64,000 nucleotides of DNA from Cordylochernes scorpioides (Eukaryota; Arthropoda; Arachnida; Pseudoscorpiones; Chernetidae), in contig CP092879.1 in the NCBI GenBank assembly GCA_030710605.1, positions 46,478,735-46,542,734 on the forward strand, read 5' to 3'. How positions within the stretch are numbered: the first letter of the stretch is position 1; every line of letters begins with the position of its first letter. This document shows positions 9,640 to 20,349 of this stretch, one piece after another. A model generated the notes under the pieces. The model ran no database searches, was not told where the DNA came from, and saw only the letters and a program-made list of their open reading frames with translations. Made by a program: the position numbers and the translations under genes.

Positions 9640-10863
9640 CATAGACATCGTATATTTAAAGAGTTTGTATATATAGAATCTCTCTACACCTCAATCCCGC
9701 ACGATGAAGCACTCCTGGCCCTCCAATCATTTCTTGAAATCCACCCAGAAATAGTTCTGCCCCTCTCTAAAGAAGCATTAATAGATTTAATCAAACTTTG
9801 TTTAGACAATAGTTATTTCAGTTTCAAAGACAGATTCTTCCGGCAAATTAAAGGCCTACCAATGGGCAACCCGATTTCATCTGCATTAGCCAACATATTT
9901 ATGAACGAAATAGATGAACAAATAATTAATTCAAACCAATTTAAAATAATATTATGGCTACGATATATTGATGACATTTTTTGTCTAACAGAAATAGACA
10001 TTGACAGCTTCATACGCTTTCTCAATAGTCTCAAACCTTTTTTAAAGTTCACATATGAAAAAGAAAGCAATAATTCCCTAGCCTTTTTGGACATCCAGCT
10101 TAAAAGGAATCAATATAACATCGAAACATGCATTTACAGGAAACCCACTCACACCGGAAACTATTTAAATTTCAGTTCCTTTGGTCCCATACATAACAAA
10201 ATAGCCGTAGTGAAATCTTTTTCTAAAAGAATAGAAACACACCACTCAAATAGAAATAATGCAACAGAAGAAAGAAATAGAATTTTCAAAGAATTAATAA
10301 ATAATAATTATCCAAAAAAAAATATTGAAAAACATTTTTATAAACAGAGAGATATACCTTCAAATAATAGTCGTGATCAGTCTCAAAAAAGATATTGCTC
10401 TATTCCATATAGCTACGGTTCGGAGAGAATTGTCCGAATTTTAAAGAGATATAATATAATTACAACATATCAATCTGCACAAAATCTACGACAAATCTTA
10501 CGCCACTCAGATACAAAAAAAATATTTCAAACCAAGAAAATACAACCAATGTAATTTACAAAATTCCCTGCCAGACATGTCAAGCTACATACATTGGAGA
10601 AACAGGAAAATCATTTAAAGATCGTATCAATCAACATAAAGCAGCTTTAAAAAACTACAAGCCATTATCCCTACTAGTAGACCACTCCCTAAACAATAGC
10701 CATATACCAGATTTCAAACAGACCACAATTATATACAAAAATATAACAGAAAAGCATAGTAGACTGTTTTTAGAAAGTTGGGCTTCTGCCGAAGATAAAC
10801 AGAGTATAAACAGAAAATTTGATTTTCCAGAAATTTATAAAGAATTCATAATTATTTATAAAT
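9640..10863 (+). pseudogene. Penelope-like element: reverse transc. palm/thumb plus GIY-YIG, one frameshift
   Basis: Reverse transcriptase motifs read in order: SLYTSIPHDEALLAL (near 9684), IKGLPMGNPISSALANIF (from about 9847), LRYIDDIFC (the YxDD catalytic motif, near 9960) and FLDIQLKRN. The main frame stops at 10554. The next frame continues at once with VIYKIPCQTCQATYIGETG, a GIY-YIG endonuclease with CX2C, through ESWASAEDKQSINRKFDFPE to a stop at 10861-10863. The single frameshift falls at the RT-endonuclease linker, near 10550. Domain order and linkage match Penelope-like elements. The 5' part (fingers, linker) is missing. Both domains otherwise look intact. Confidence 0.85.
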
Positions 10864-11429
10864 AACTATGTATATACTTTTAATTTACTCATTTATTTTG
10901 CTTTCAAAAATTTTTAAATTTAGAATTAACATGTAAAGACACAATTTTTTACAATTACACTGTTGTATATAAATCTCTATATCTTTCATAGATAAAATAA
11001 TAATATATAATATTAAATATAATTATTTGCTGTATATAAACTGAATACAATAGTTAAATCAAAGATACAATTCTTTCATTGGCCTTGTAGAACGAGAGTG
11101 GTGTACGCGTGCGCGCATGTTCTAGTGAAAAACACAAACATCCTCGATAAAGAGAGGCGAGTTGCCCCTCGAAATATTGGAACAATAAAATAATTAGAAA
11201 TCCAATATATGCATCTTTTAAAAAATATATATATATATTTCCCATTTCCTTGGATTTACCCAGATTAATATATTAGCTTAATTGTCTTAATTAAGAGTTT
11301 TCTTGTATATGAATTTCATATTACCTTTATGTGATTATCAAAAAAAAAAAAATTGCTTATTATATACTGGTATTTTTAATGTTATTCCTGCATGTAACCT
11401 ACATTTCTACTCGGAGAATCTGTATAAGA
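10864..11429 (+). other. Penelope 3' flank with terminus-like sequence; AT-rich
   Basis: After the stop the sequence is AT-rich. Around 11141-11190, CGATAAAGAGAGGCGAG, GCCCCTCGAAAT and ACAATAAAAT form a hairpin plus GAAA arrangement like the other Penelope-type termini here, but with a mutated CTGATGA box. The (TA)n run at 11225-11240 is a microsatellite. Confidence 0.4.
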
Positions 11430-11482
11430 CTGAAAGGTTTTAATAAAGCTTTTTGTTGTTGTTGTTGTTGTTGTTGTTGTTA
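11430..11482 (+). repeat. Poly(A) signal and (TTG)n tail of a 5'-truncated retroposon
   Basis: TTAATAAAG directly precedes about nine TTG units. The same AATAAAG...(TTG)n ending occurs at 16264-16290, 24564 (inverted) and 59310-59335, so this is the 3' end of a non-LTR element. Confidence 0.55.
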
Positions 11483-12029
11483 TATTCAAACAGGTGATTG
11501 TACACAATGTTGGATTTGTGTAAGAGGATAAGAAATGCCATGGAATCCGCTACAGAATAATATAATAACAGCGTCTGTCATCTCATACTGCAGTCAGGCG
11601 TGACTACACTCGAAAATTAAGTCCAGCCCACCCAAGCCGTAATCAGCGAACCATAAACGCAAGAAATATTAATTCATACGTTAAATATAGCTTCAAATAA
11701 TTATAATTAAATATAAATAAAGATAAACATATATTTGAAGCGTTTCTTTTATTCAAAAAATGGGAGACAAGCTTTCACCTGGTCTCGTTTTGTTGGGAAA
11801 AAATTATATATTTGTAGAAGAGAAAGATCCTTATTACACCTAAATGTATAAAACTATAAAAGAAGGACAAAGAGATCAAATTATATGTACATCAGCAGCT
11901 CACGCCGGCCTGTCCTATTCAATAACCACTAGCCTCCTAAAAAATCCAACAAGGCCGCGCTATATAGCAGATATGTCAATTAACATAGACAATACTAAAG
12001 TGCTATGCAAATAACAAGAGTATTCTATC
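11483..12029. other. Unassigned intergenic sequence
   Basis: AT-rich; a Penelope-type phrase (TTCAAAAAATGGGAGACAAGC, then CACCTGGTCTCG) appears near 11750-11790. No gene can be supported. Confidence 0.35.
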
Positions 12030-12550
12030 GTATAAATATCTGGAATTGTCACTTTCAACATGTTCATCAGGCCACTGGCTCTGCAAAGGCGTGCAACACA
12101 CATACAATACAATATACCAGCAGATCAATAGACACAATAATTTATAAAGAACATAACCGTAATATCAGAAACCAAGATAACAAATACTTAATATTCCAGT
12201 ACGAAAATTCCACAGGTCATCAATTCAACCGACAAGATGTCACATAGCATATTCTCCAAATACAATAGACTCATTCTAGAATCTTCAATCTCCAATAACA
12301 GCATAAAAAGAAGAATTGATCTACCTCAGCAGTTCCAGCATATTCAACGCAGATAATCCTACCCCCATAGAAACTGTCCTCCCAACCCTCTACAGTTAAA
12401 CACTATTTGTATTTATATTTGATTTAGTTTTAAATTTATTTCTGTGAATCTCTCTATTGTATGTGTGTTGCACGCCCCTTTGCGAAGCCAATGGACTGAT
12501 GAAGCGCGACCGCGTGAAAGCTTGCCTCTCATTTTTTGAATACAAATAAT
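12030..12550 (+). pseudogene. Penelope-like remnant between inverted terminal repeats
   Basis: A damaged frame (RSIDTIIYKEHNRNIRNQDN, then FQYENSTG) matches the minus-strand fragment at 8.7-8.95 kb. It is flanked by an inverted pair: CATCAGGCCACTGGCTCTGC (from 12065) and GCGAAGCCAATGGACTGATG (from 12480). The right terminus carries CTGATGA, a short GC stem and GAAAG (12494-12515), a hammerhead-like arrangement. Inverted termini are a known Penelope configuration. Confidence 0.65.
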
Positions 12551-12999
12551 ACTTTTTATATAAGTACGCTCCAGGAACCTGGGTTACTTAAATAAATAAT
12601 ATATAAAAAAAATAGACACTTCGGCCAGGCAGCCTCTATCTTTACGACAAATAATACTGTTAGAAACATGTTAGTGCCGAGAAAATTTTCTAAAATACAT
12701 ACCTTATCATAAAGAAAATTACATATTTATCGTGTTGAAAGGACTAACTTTTCCAATACAAACAAACCTGTTTTATATATGTTCCTTTTTTATTACAAAA
12801 GAAAATAATAAAATTCGAAGGAATGTTAATTTTAATTAATTTTAGGCTTTTGGTATTTTTTACAAATGTATATTTTAAATAAAAAAGTAGTTTCAAATCC
12901 GAATAAACGCCTATCAGCAAAATGCCTAGTACAGTTTTGTCCGTATGAATGCTAGAAAAGTCATTTTAAATATAAAGGATGTATGATGCACTAGCGCGC
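12551..12999. other. AT-rich sequence, one short repeat
   Basis: CACTTCGGCCAGGCAGCCTC at about 12617 is shared with 47320-47345 (GGCCAGGCAGCCTCTATCTTAACG). The rest is unassigned. Confidence 0.35.
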
Positions 13000-13110
13000 C
13001 ATCTGTTATCAAAATTCGAAACTATTTTAAAGGCGTAAGTAGAAATTGTTTAATTTCAAAAAAAATTTTACGCCTTTAAAATAGTTTCGAATTTTGATAA
13101 AGGATGTATG
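13000..13110. repeat. Short fold-back element
   Basis: GCGCCATCTGTTATCAAAA and TCGAAACTATTTTAAAGGCG on the left are inverted at 13065-13100. The arms match those of the ribozyme-bearing elements, but the core has been lost; only GTAGAAATTGTTTAATTTC remains. Confidence 0.7.
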
Positions 13111-13300
13111 TTACAAAGGAAAGAACAACCTCTATTATTTCATATGGTTTTACGAACTACTTACCAAAGTGTAGAGCAATCCCCATATATATAATACATC
13201 AATGGTAATAAGGTTATCTTGAATCAAGATTATCTTGAGAGATTTTTTGAAGACATGTTCATCATGTTATTGACATGTATAGACATGTATAAGACATTTA

Positions 13301-13654
13301 TAACACGAATAAAATTATAAAGGATAAGCTTCTTTATTGGTAATAACCGTTTCGAGCTTTCGGGCGCAAGCAGTCCTTCTACAGGAATAAAAGGAAAGAA
13401 GTTAATCAGACATGTATATATACATATATATAGGCTAAATTTTTTGCATACCTAGGATTATTTATAATTTTTTTATTTAAAATTTTATAAATAATCCTAG
13501 GTATGCAAAAAAAGTTAGCCTATATATATGTATATATACATGTCTGATTAACTTCTTTCCTTTTATTCCTGTAGAAGGGCTGCTTGCGCCCGAAAGCTCG
13601 AAACGGTTATTACCAATAAAGAAACTTATCCTTTATAATTTTATTCGTGTTATA
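13301..13654. repeat. 354-bp near-perfect palindrome of a Penelope-type terminus
   Basis: TAACACGAATAAAATTATAA at the left is mirrored by TTATAATTTTATTCGTGTTA at the right; the arms (about 170 bases each) meet in an AT-rich centre near 13470-13484. Each arm carries TAGAAGGGCTGCTTGCGCCC, CGAAAGCTCGAAACGG and CCAATAAAG, a Penelope-type terminus with poly(A) signal. This is a head-to-head pair of termini with no coding sequence between them. Confidence 0.8.
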
Positions 13655-13949
13655 ATATATTGAAAGGATTACTCGTCTTAAATGTATAAGACATGTTATT
13701 GACCACGAAAGTCAATGGCAGAAGAAAAACAAAAACAAGATCAAAATAATATACAGTATATATTTTATTAAATAAATAAAGCTTCCAGGGCTAAGTTTCT
13801 TGTTCAACTTTTTATTTTCAAGCTTTCAGTCCTTCAACAGGAGTATCACGATAATAATAAAGTATATATTTTTATTATTCCTTATACACATGATACAGGT
13901 GGAAATCATTTCGAATTTTGTACTTTCAAGTGTGTTAGAGATCTGTTTA
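13655..13949. other. AT-rich spacer with a relic Penelope-type terminus
   Basis: In reverse orientation, TCCTGTTGAAGGACTGAAAG near 13840 resembles the other termini. Nothing else is recognised. Confidence 0.3.
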
Positions 13950-14035
13950 GATACTTGTATTCACTGGTGGGGTTGAAATTTTGCAAGAATCGGGAGCCAT
14001 TGAAGAATTTTTTTAATTAGAAAAAAAAAACAATG
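13950..14035 (+). repeat. Fragment of the tRNA-like repeat family of 57.7-60.4 kb
   Basis: ATTCACTGGTGGGGTTG, TTTTGCAAGAATCGGG and GCCATTGAAG followed by A/T runs match 57880-57960. The downstream non-LTR ORF begins where this repeat breaks off. Confidence 0.6.
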
Positions 14036-14036
14036 G

Positions 14037-16052
14037 TTGCCTGTAAAGTCGGTTTTACGGGCGAAGATTTTACGTGACAACGGTAGAATATTTATTGATA
14101 TGAATATAATTAAATTGCACAATAGGAACAAGGAATTGAATGAAAATAAGAATTGCACAAATTTTAACTATAGAAATATATTTTGTTTACTAAAACATTG
14201 TAATGAAGTATTAAAAACACTCCCTGATTCGTACATACTGCTGTTGAAACAACTCTACAATAGTGTTATGACGACTGGAAAATACCCAGCAATTTGGACT
14301 AATTCCACTATACACCCAATCTTTAAAAATGGTTATAAGAACAGCCCCTCCAACTACCGAGGTATTGCACTGATTAGCAATGTATCAAAGCTTTTCACAT
14401 CAATCCTAAGATCACGACTGGAGGAATGGGTCGAAGGAAGAAGGGTTATACCCGAAAACCAAGCGGGATTTAGAAAAGAAAGATCATGTATTGACCACAT
14501 ATTTACACTAACTACTTTAATCCAACTATCATTAAGAAAAAAGAGGGGAAAACTATATGTCTTTTTTGTCGATCTAAGGAAGGCATTTGATACTGTACCC
14601 CACTCACTACTTTGGAAAAAACTTTACAACCTAGGCATAAGTTACCAATTCATAAGTACGATCAAAAGTTACTACGAACAAGCAACTATAGCTATCAGAT
14701 GGAAGGGATCATTTACGGAAAGTATTAAGATAAACTCGGGAGTCCTCCAGGGAGAACCACTTTCCCCACTGCTATTTATATTATTTATCACGGACTTAAT
14801 CGAAATTTATAATAACTCAGACCTGCCGAGTGTAAATTTGCCAGAATTTGGAGATATCCATTTATTGCTGTACGCCGACGACATAGCAATTATAGGTGAG
14901 TCCAGGATAAACCTCCAAAAGAAGATCAAAATACTGAAAGAATATCTCGATGAGAACTTAATGACACTAAATGAGTCCAAGTCAAAGATTATGGTGTTCC
15001 GTAATGGAGGTAAACCCTCAAATAAGGATAGATGGTTCTGGAATGATAAACCCATAGCAATAACTTCAAGATATACATACTTGGGATTCCCTCTGACACC
15101 AACAATAACAACTACTCACCCGGCAAATTACTTTAAAGGAAAAGCACTTACAGCAATTAACGCCACACACCCAATATTAATAAAATCAAAAGCAAAGTCA
15201 ATAAATTTATCAATCAAACTCTTTGATACAATAGTGAGAGCTGTCCTGATGTATGCCGCTCCATTATGGGCAACAGAGCATAAAGACTTACTGGACAATA
15301 TACAAGACATATTTATCCGTAGGTTCCTGAATCTGCCCAGATACACTCCAGGTTACCTAATCAGATTAGAAACCGGTCGTATCTTATTGAGTGTAACAGC
15401 CTTAAAATTAACCCTGAAGTATTGGCTGCGGGTGTTGAATATGAGCAGTGACAGATTGCCACGTATATGTTTTAATAGAACACGGGAACTCTCTAATGCT
15501 TCGGGCACACCCATCGGTTTCATTAAAAAGCTCACTAATCTGCTTAACGATAATGGATCCCCTGCACTTGTTTCCTGTGATGACCCTGAAACGCTGAGGA
15601 GCGCGATTACAGGGCTCTTAAAAACAGCGGCAGACCAATCTATACAAAACGACCTTACAAGAATGGATAAATCTAAGCTATACTCTCACTACAAAGACAT
15701 TCACATATCTTTCATGACGGAGGGATACCTTTTAGGGGATTTTCCTTTCCCGGTTGTAAGACTACTCGCACAAGTTAGAATACTTTCAAGTTTTTTTAGA
15801 GAAAACCACACCAAGATGCTCTGCGGTGAGGACCCGACTTGTACCTTCTGTAATTCAAAACTACAAAATGAAATCACTCACTATATTTTTGATTGCTCTG
15901 CTCTGAAAGAAGAAAGAAGAACCCTTATGCTCAAAACTGGGCAACTCTGTGCTTCACTTCCATCAATAATTGACAATATGACCCAGAATAAGTATATTGC
16001 TACGGCGTTTTATGGTTTCCACAAGTCCATATCTCAGAAGAAGGCCAAGTGA
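14037..16052 (+). CDS. Non-LTR retrotransposon reverse transcriptase ORF, 671 codons, uninterrupted
   Basis: This is the longest intact frame in the window. Reverse transcriptase motifs in order: NYRGIALISNVSKLF (near residue 100), ENQAGFRKERSCIDHI (near 138), VFFVDLRKAFDTVPH (near 172), SGVLQGEPLSPLLFIL (near 232), LLLYADDIAII (catalytic YADD, near 277) and YTYLGF (near 337). A C-terminal CX2CX9HX4C motif is present (CTFCNSK...HYIFDC). The apurinic endonuclease expected upstream is missing, so the copy is 5'-truncated; the TTG at 14037 is not a real start and the first codons belong to the flanking repeat. Clade uncertain (Jockey or CR1-like). An intact frame in a truncated copy indicates recent insertion. 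Confidence 0.88.
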   Translation: MPVKSVLRAKILRDNGRIFIDMNIIKLHNRNKELNENKNCTNFNYRNIFCLLKHCNEVLKTLPDSYILLLKQLYNSVMTTGKYPAIWTNSTIHPIFKNGYKNSPSNYRGIALISNVSKLFTSILRSRLEEWVEGRRVIPENQAGFRKERSCIDHIFTLTTLIQLSLRKKRGKLYVFFVDLRKAFDTVPHSLLWKKLYNLGISYQFISTIKSYYEQATIAIRWKGSFTESIKINSGVLQGEPLSPLLFILFITDLIEIYNNSDLPSVNLPEFGDIHLLLYADDIAIIGESRINLQKKIKILKEYLDENLMTLNESKSKIMVFRNGGKPSNKDRWFWNDKPIAITSRYTYLGFPLTPTITTTHPANYFKGKALTAINATHPILIKSKAKSINLSIKLFDTIVRAVLMYAAPLWATEHKDLLDNIQDIFIRRFLNLPRYTPGYLIRLETGRILLSVTALKLTLKYWLRVLNMSSDRLPRICFNRTRELSNASGTPIGFIKKLTNLLNDNGSPALVSCDDPETLRSAITGLLKTAADQSIQNDLTRMDKSKLYSHYKDIHISFMTEGYLLGDFPFPVVRLLAQVRILSSFFRENHTKMLCGEDPTCTFCNSKLQNEITHYIFDCSALKEERRTLMLKTGQLCASLPSIIDNMTQNKYIATAFYGFHKSISQKKAK

Positions 16053-16292
16053 TACTCACTCCTCACTTTCTTACTGCTACTCTTTTTGTGTTGATTTCTT
16101 GCTTCCCTCTTTCTTATTATTATTATTTTTTTCCTTTTCTTGTTTTTTTTTTTTTTTTTTTTTTCTTTCTCTTTTTACTCTCTATATATCGCTATTTCCG
16201 TTGTCTCACTGCTTTGTTCTTATGCATACCTCTGGTGAATCCTGTATAGGGTCAGTGACCCTAAATAAAGGCTTTTTGTTGTTGTTGTTGTA
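16053..16292 (+). mobile_element. 3' UTR, poly(A) signal and (TTG)n end of the above element
   Basis: A T-rich 3' UTR leads to GGGTCAGTGACCC, a perfect 13-base palindrome, then AAATAAAG and (TTG)n ending near 16290. The same last 70 bases occur inverted at 24564-24634 between perfect 14-bp target duplications, which fixes this as the true 3' end. Confidence 0.85.
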
Positions 16293-16320
16293 CTAAAACA
16301 TTGTACATGTAAACTTAAAC

Positions 16321-17460
16321 TTAACTAATTCCTATTTGAGTGATTTTGTTGAGGATAGGACGATGATAGGAGAAATATGAAATGAAAGGAAGTGTTTCTG
16401 CTGTAATGTGTCTTGCGAAAGTCAAGTCGATAGTTGTTCCTTTTAACGTAGTTGACTTAGAAACGTTTGATACGCAATCAAGATTATACGTATTTTTCAT
16501 GAATTTAAGAAACGAGTTGTCAGGTTTTACGTTTTTGTTAAAATCACCACACAGAAGAATCGGTATACTAGAATCAATTTGCACAAACGGTGGCACGTAC
16601 TGGCTGTTGTGAATGTACGGACCGAGTCCTTGCCATAGTAACATTCCAATATCCTGCATACTAGCTCCTGGATGAATATATACAGCACCGAGTATAAACT
16701 TGAAGCTAGTATTAGCGGCGAAGCAAGTAACTTCAGTCATGCACATGTCACCCTTGGTTTTAATGACACGAGTTACGTCTGTAATCGCAACTTGGAACAC
16801 TTCCGCCGTAGATGTCGATGATAATTTACGATAGATCGCCACTCCACCAGCCGCGTTGGTATCTGAGTTAGGTCGATTATTTTCCCTGGAAACGCACTCA
16901 TAACCCTTGATTGGAGTTGGTTCACAAGTGTCGCGCATCCACGTTTCAGTCAATACTAAATAGTCTGATCGTGGTATCACTGTATCTGTTTCAATGTCCG
17001 CGGCATGGGCACTTAAACTTTGACAGTTGATGTTCGTTACAATAAGTTGTCCAGCGTCGGTTGCGTCGTCACAGAATTTTACGGCTTGTTTGGTAATTGT
17101 GTCTAGAGTGTGTCCACGAAGTCGTAAGTATTCATTGCGAATATCTCGAGTAGTCTGTGAGTCGTTTCCATCTCGGCCATGTTTGAAAACCAATGGAGAG
17201 TCCTTTTCTGTTATGATGTACAATCCGTCGATACTTGTGACGCGGCTCATGGCTACATATACCAATTGCTGTGGTTGTTTTGAGGAGTACTTGTAAACAA
17301 TTGTAGTAAACGTCCCACCCTGGGCCTTGTGGATCGTAATTGCACAAGCAGGCACGCAAGGAAATTGTTTTCGCTTGCACTTCACTGTTTTTGTCAACGA
17401 AATGTTTACCACTTTCTTGTGCACTGGCACCCAATCGACGGATAAGGTGTTTGTAATTGT
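16321..17460 (-). pseudogene. Helentron C-terminus: PIF1 helicase end fused to AP-like endonuclease
   Basis: The 369-codon frame starts inside a helicase: CVPACAITIHKAQGGTF (motif V) and QLVYVAMSRVTSIDGLYI (motif VI) are the end of a PIF1/Helitron helicase. After a linker, an endonuclease-exonuclease-phosphatase domain follows: ITNINCQSLSAH, SDYLVLTETW (Glu), GGVAIY, ILLCGDFN (Asp), TTIDLTFA and SYHRPIL in place of the usual SDHxP. A Rep-helicase-endonuclease protein is the hallmark of Helentrons. Rep and helicase motifs I-IV are missing; the frame breaks near 17460. The Asp-to-Tyr change in the last motif suggests a weakened or dead nuclease. The 3' end is unclear because a retroelement tail ends 30 bases away. 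Confidence 0.85.
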
Positions 17461-18335
17461 AAATGATGAAGTTGAAAATTAAAACATTTACTTATATTAG
17501 ATGTTAAAATTCTTGCTCAACACAGTTTAAATAAAGTTTTCTTATATCTGCCACTTTTTCTTAATATTTGTAATTTTAAATAATCAATTCGAAAATCAAA
17601 ACATTTATTCAGATCGAAGGTTCAAATTTTTGCTAAATATAAATTTGAAACTATTTAAAATTTGTAAAATAATAATTAATTAATTAATTAATTTTAAACT
17701 AATAATTTACTTAACACTATCAACATTTATCAATAGTATGACATAACGTATAAACTCAGTTTCTCAACTTTTGTGTCAATCTAACAATTAATCAATCAAT
17801 CATAGTTTACGATAATGAAATATCAGTGTACAATTATTTACCTTTATTGTTGTAGTTGTTGTAAATGACGAATCTAAGCACTCCACATTTTCACTACAGA
17901 CACAGCTGACGATACTTTAACCACACGTGTGAACTTGTATTATGACGCTTTCTTGTTTTTCCAACGCCAAGAACGTTCGAGAAAGACAAAGACAGAGACA
18001 AGCATGCGCCGATTCAATGCGCCTAATTCTCTAGCGCTGCGCGCGCAGCACTCTCGTTCGGTGACTCATCGTAACGTTACCGGGCGTTACACTTTTTCAT
18101 AAGTGACTCCCAGCCGCAACCTAATTTAAGACGTTGTCACGTCAATAAAACGTACTGGCAATGGTCACCTAAGGTACACTATGGCAATATTGCTTTGTAT
18201 ATATCAGGGATGTCTATGTGTCTATTAATACTATTATGTCTTAAAGAGAGCAACGCCTCGACGACCAATTCCATATCTAATTACTATTACTAATTTGTGT
18301 GTTAAAACATATCTGCTTATTAACACAAAGCAATA
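17461..18335. other. AT-rich then GC-rich sequence, possibly upstream Helentron
   Basis: AT-rich to about 17880, then a mixed segment with a perfect 14-base palindrome GCTGCGCGCGCAGC at 18036-18049. No Rep or helicase reading frame was recognised in either orientation. Confidence 0.35.
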
Positions 18336-18520
18336 ACGCGCCATCTATACATATAAAATGAAAGGATTTAAAAGCACGAATGTAATACAAACTTCTACTG
18401 TCCTTACTGTGACGCAAAAATATATTGGGAGGGTTTGGCCAACATATTTTTTCGTCACAGTAAGGGCAGTAGAAATTTTTATTACATTCGTGCTTTTAAA
18501 TCCTTTCATTTTATATCTGC
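18336..18520. repeat. Fold-back element, 70-bp arms, relic ribozyme-repeat loop
   Basis: ATAAAATGAAAGGATTTAAA (18352) through GTCCTTACTGTGACGC is inverted at 18444-18517. The 20-base loop retains GGGAGGGTTTGGCCAAC, a remnant of the ribozyme-like core. The edge carries GCGCCATCT. Confidence 0.75.
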
Positions 18521-18870
18521 TTATGTTGATGCTTATTTGTTTGATGTATATGTTTATTTAATGCTTTTTTTCTTAATTGTTTATTTTCTTTTTGATAATT
18601 CTGTTACCTACTCTACTACAATATGAATTATTGTAAATAGTTTCATGCGCAATTATCCAGATCGGATATAGCGTGTCTTATTTGTAACTGGTAATAAAAT
18701 AAAATATTCATTCACTCGGTCAGAACCCGGGTGAAGATGAGTAATTCGTCTAGTTTATAAGATCCATAATACGCTACAAGACTCTAATTGCATCAGAGTT
18801 ATGGCATAGTGATGTAGTGTTGTGTTTTCTTACTAAAAATAATTTCAGATTCTAAATGTTTTATTATAAG

Positions 18871-19029
18871 ATGGCGGCCACACTGGGGCTGTCAGTGAGA
18901 ACTTATGGGCGCCTGCGCGTATCGCCACAGAAACCGACCAAGCGATGTGGCCATGGAGACCAGGTTCACTCCGACCTGCAACCCCACCTAGTGGTTAAAA
19001 TAGGAATTAATATAGGGCATATACAGTAG
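18871..19029 (+). CDS. Small ORF, 52 codons, strong start context, function unknown
   Basis: ATG sits in AAGATGGCGGCC, a near-ideal eukaryotic start context, in a GC-richer patch (18870-19000). The peptide begins MAATLGLSVRTYGRLRVSP and is basic. The last codons run into a pogo-like MITE, whose first bases supply the stop. It could be the 5' coding exon of a host gene or a chance frame. I do not recognise the protein. Confidence 0.2.
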   Translation: MAATLGLSVRTYGRLRVSPQKPTKRCGHGDQVHSDLQPHLVVKIGINIGHIQ

Positions 19030-19186
19030 AACCTCCCTGTAAATGACAACACCTAATTGCAGAGCCAAAGTATCCTTTAGGGAGAGGTGTCCTCTTACCA
19101 GAGAATTGCTAAATTGTAAAAATAGTAATTTTGCAAATGAAAACTGTCCTTTGTGGAGCGGTGTCCATTAAAGGGAGGTTTTACTG
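19024..19186. mobile_element. Pogo/Tigger-like MITE (CAGTAGAACCTCC family)
   Basis: The element begins CAGTAGAACCTCC and ends GGAGGTTTTACTG, flanked by TA on both sides. The interior is nearly palindromic, with repeated GGTGTCC phrases. Ends and TA target fit the Tc1/mariner superfamily, pogo branch. Relatives: 30407, 31422, 46842, 56767, 58210 and 60840. Confidence 0.85.
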
Positions 19187-19409
19187 TATATGCAAATAAG
19201 ATGGGAAATCAAAAAAGATATCAGGATATTAAAATAATGACAAAAGCATCCACTGAATATGTATCTAAAGGTATATTCTCTGCTATCTAATGGTATACAA
19301 GAAACAATTCGAGGAACAATGGAAAAAAAAGACCTTCCATGCGAAATTACCCCAAAAACCGTAGATACTTATATAAAGGTTCATCCCCTGACTTATAATT
19401 TATAATATT
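19187..19409. other. Spacer, nothing recognised
   Basis: No frame or repeat beyond short A-runs. Confidence 0.3.
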
Positions 19410-19515
19410 GTAACATAGAAAATTAAGAAAGACAAACTTCAGAATGACACGGCAATTTATTTAAGGCAAGAATAAAATCAACATTTATAAGATACAAGAT
19501 AAGCAATGAGGGAAG
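19410..19515 (+). repeat. Copy of the MPRGKLGKT repeat, degraded
   Basis: GAAAATTAAGAAAGACAAAC, CAATTTATTTAAGGCAAGAA and GAGGGAAGTTTCC match 6900-7060; the start codon and CACGTG are lost. Confidence 0.55.
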
Positions 19516-20276
19516 TTTCCAGAGTAGCAAAATATAAATATTATAAATATAAAAAAAGTATCTGTACATAAAATCTAATGAATATTTTGCCGCATAGCTC
19601 CTTCCCTATGGGAGCTGTGACCCACAGCTTGCAAATATTGTAGTTACTGACATGGATCTGACGTGCTTCTGCCAAGGATTCCCTTAGTATTGAAACTTTG
19701 TCTTTAATAGCTTTGCATCTTTTCTCTTGCGGCGTTAAGAGCGACTTCTCGGCGTCGTATCGTCAATACGGACATCGTCTTCTCATAATTAATCTGTATA
19801 TAGAAAACATAATGAATACTTTGCTACAATATTATTAAATAGATACTTCTGGTCTCTCCTGTAAATGGTCTCTTTTTGGAGGTTGAGTTAGTTCAGGTTG
19901 AAGTTTTGATTATAAAATTGGCTTCTAAAGTAGATGGTCACTCATCGGAGGGGTCGCTCAGTGGAGGTGACATATTTAGATTTATATACCTATAGATGGA
20001 AATTTTTGACCCAACCACTTAGCCAGCTAAACACCTCTTTGGCAGATTGTCACGGTTCCATTAGATCCCTTTAGGATCTCTTGGAATAAAGTCCGTCCTA
20101 GACTTAAGAGAGACATTAGCCCGAAACCATGGTCTATAGATGGACGCTTCTCAGTTTGCCAAAGCTGGTGTTGTGGCTTTGTCACCGACCCGAGGACGCT
20201 AGTGTGGGGCGACGGTCAATAGATGGCGTCTAGTTTTGACATCTATTTTGACGGGAGAGGCGACCTTTTTTTTTTT
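19516..20276. other. Unassigned sequence
   Basis: GGCGTCGTATCGTCAATACG (19752) resembles TCGTATCGTCTATAGGGAC in the minus strand at 59.8 kb, so part belongs to the same repeat. No gene recognised. Confidence 0.35.
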
Positions 20277-20349
20277 TAGATATATATACCACCCTTCAGT
20301 GTAGCATATAAAGGCAGAATGATCCAATAGGGTATTAGAGCTCTAAAGA
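20277..20349 (+). promoter_or_regulatory. TATA-box promoter of the ribozyme-bearing element
   Basis: CACCCTTCAGTGTAGCATATAAAGGC followed by GAATGATCC and AGAGCTCTAAAGA is conserved in four places (also 24250-24310 and 46609-46690 on minus, 59940-60015 on plus). In the better copies the box reads CATATATAAGTAG. If transcription starts about 30 bases after the box, the ribozyme-like motif would begin roughly 20-30 bases into the RNA. Assignment as a promoter is inferred from this conservation and spacing. Confidence 0.45.

Noticed and set aside
18036-18049. Helentron terminal hairpin
   Set aside because: A perfect palindrome, but on the upstream side of a minus-strand element and without the expected end sequence; position does not fit.
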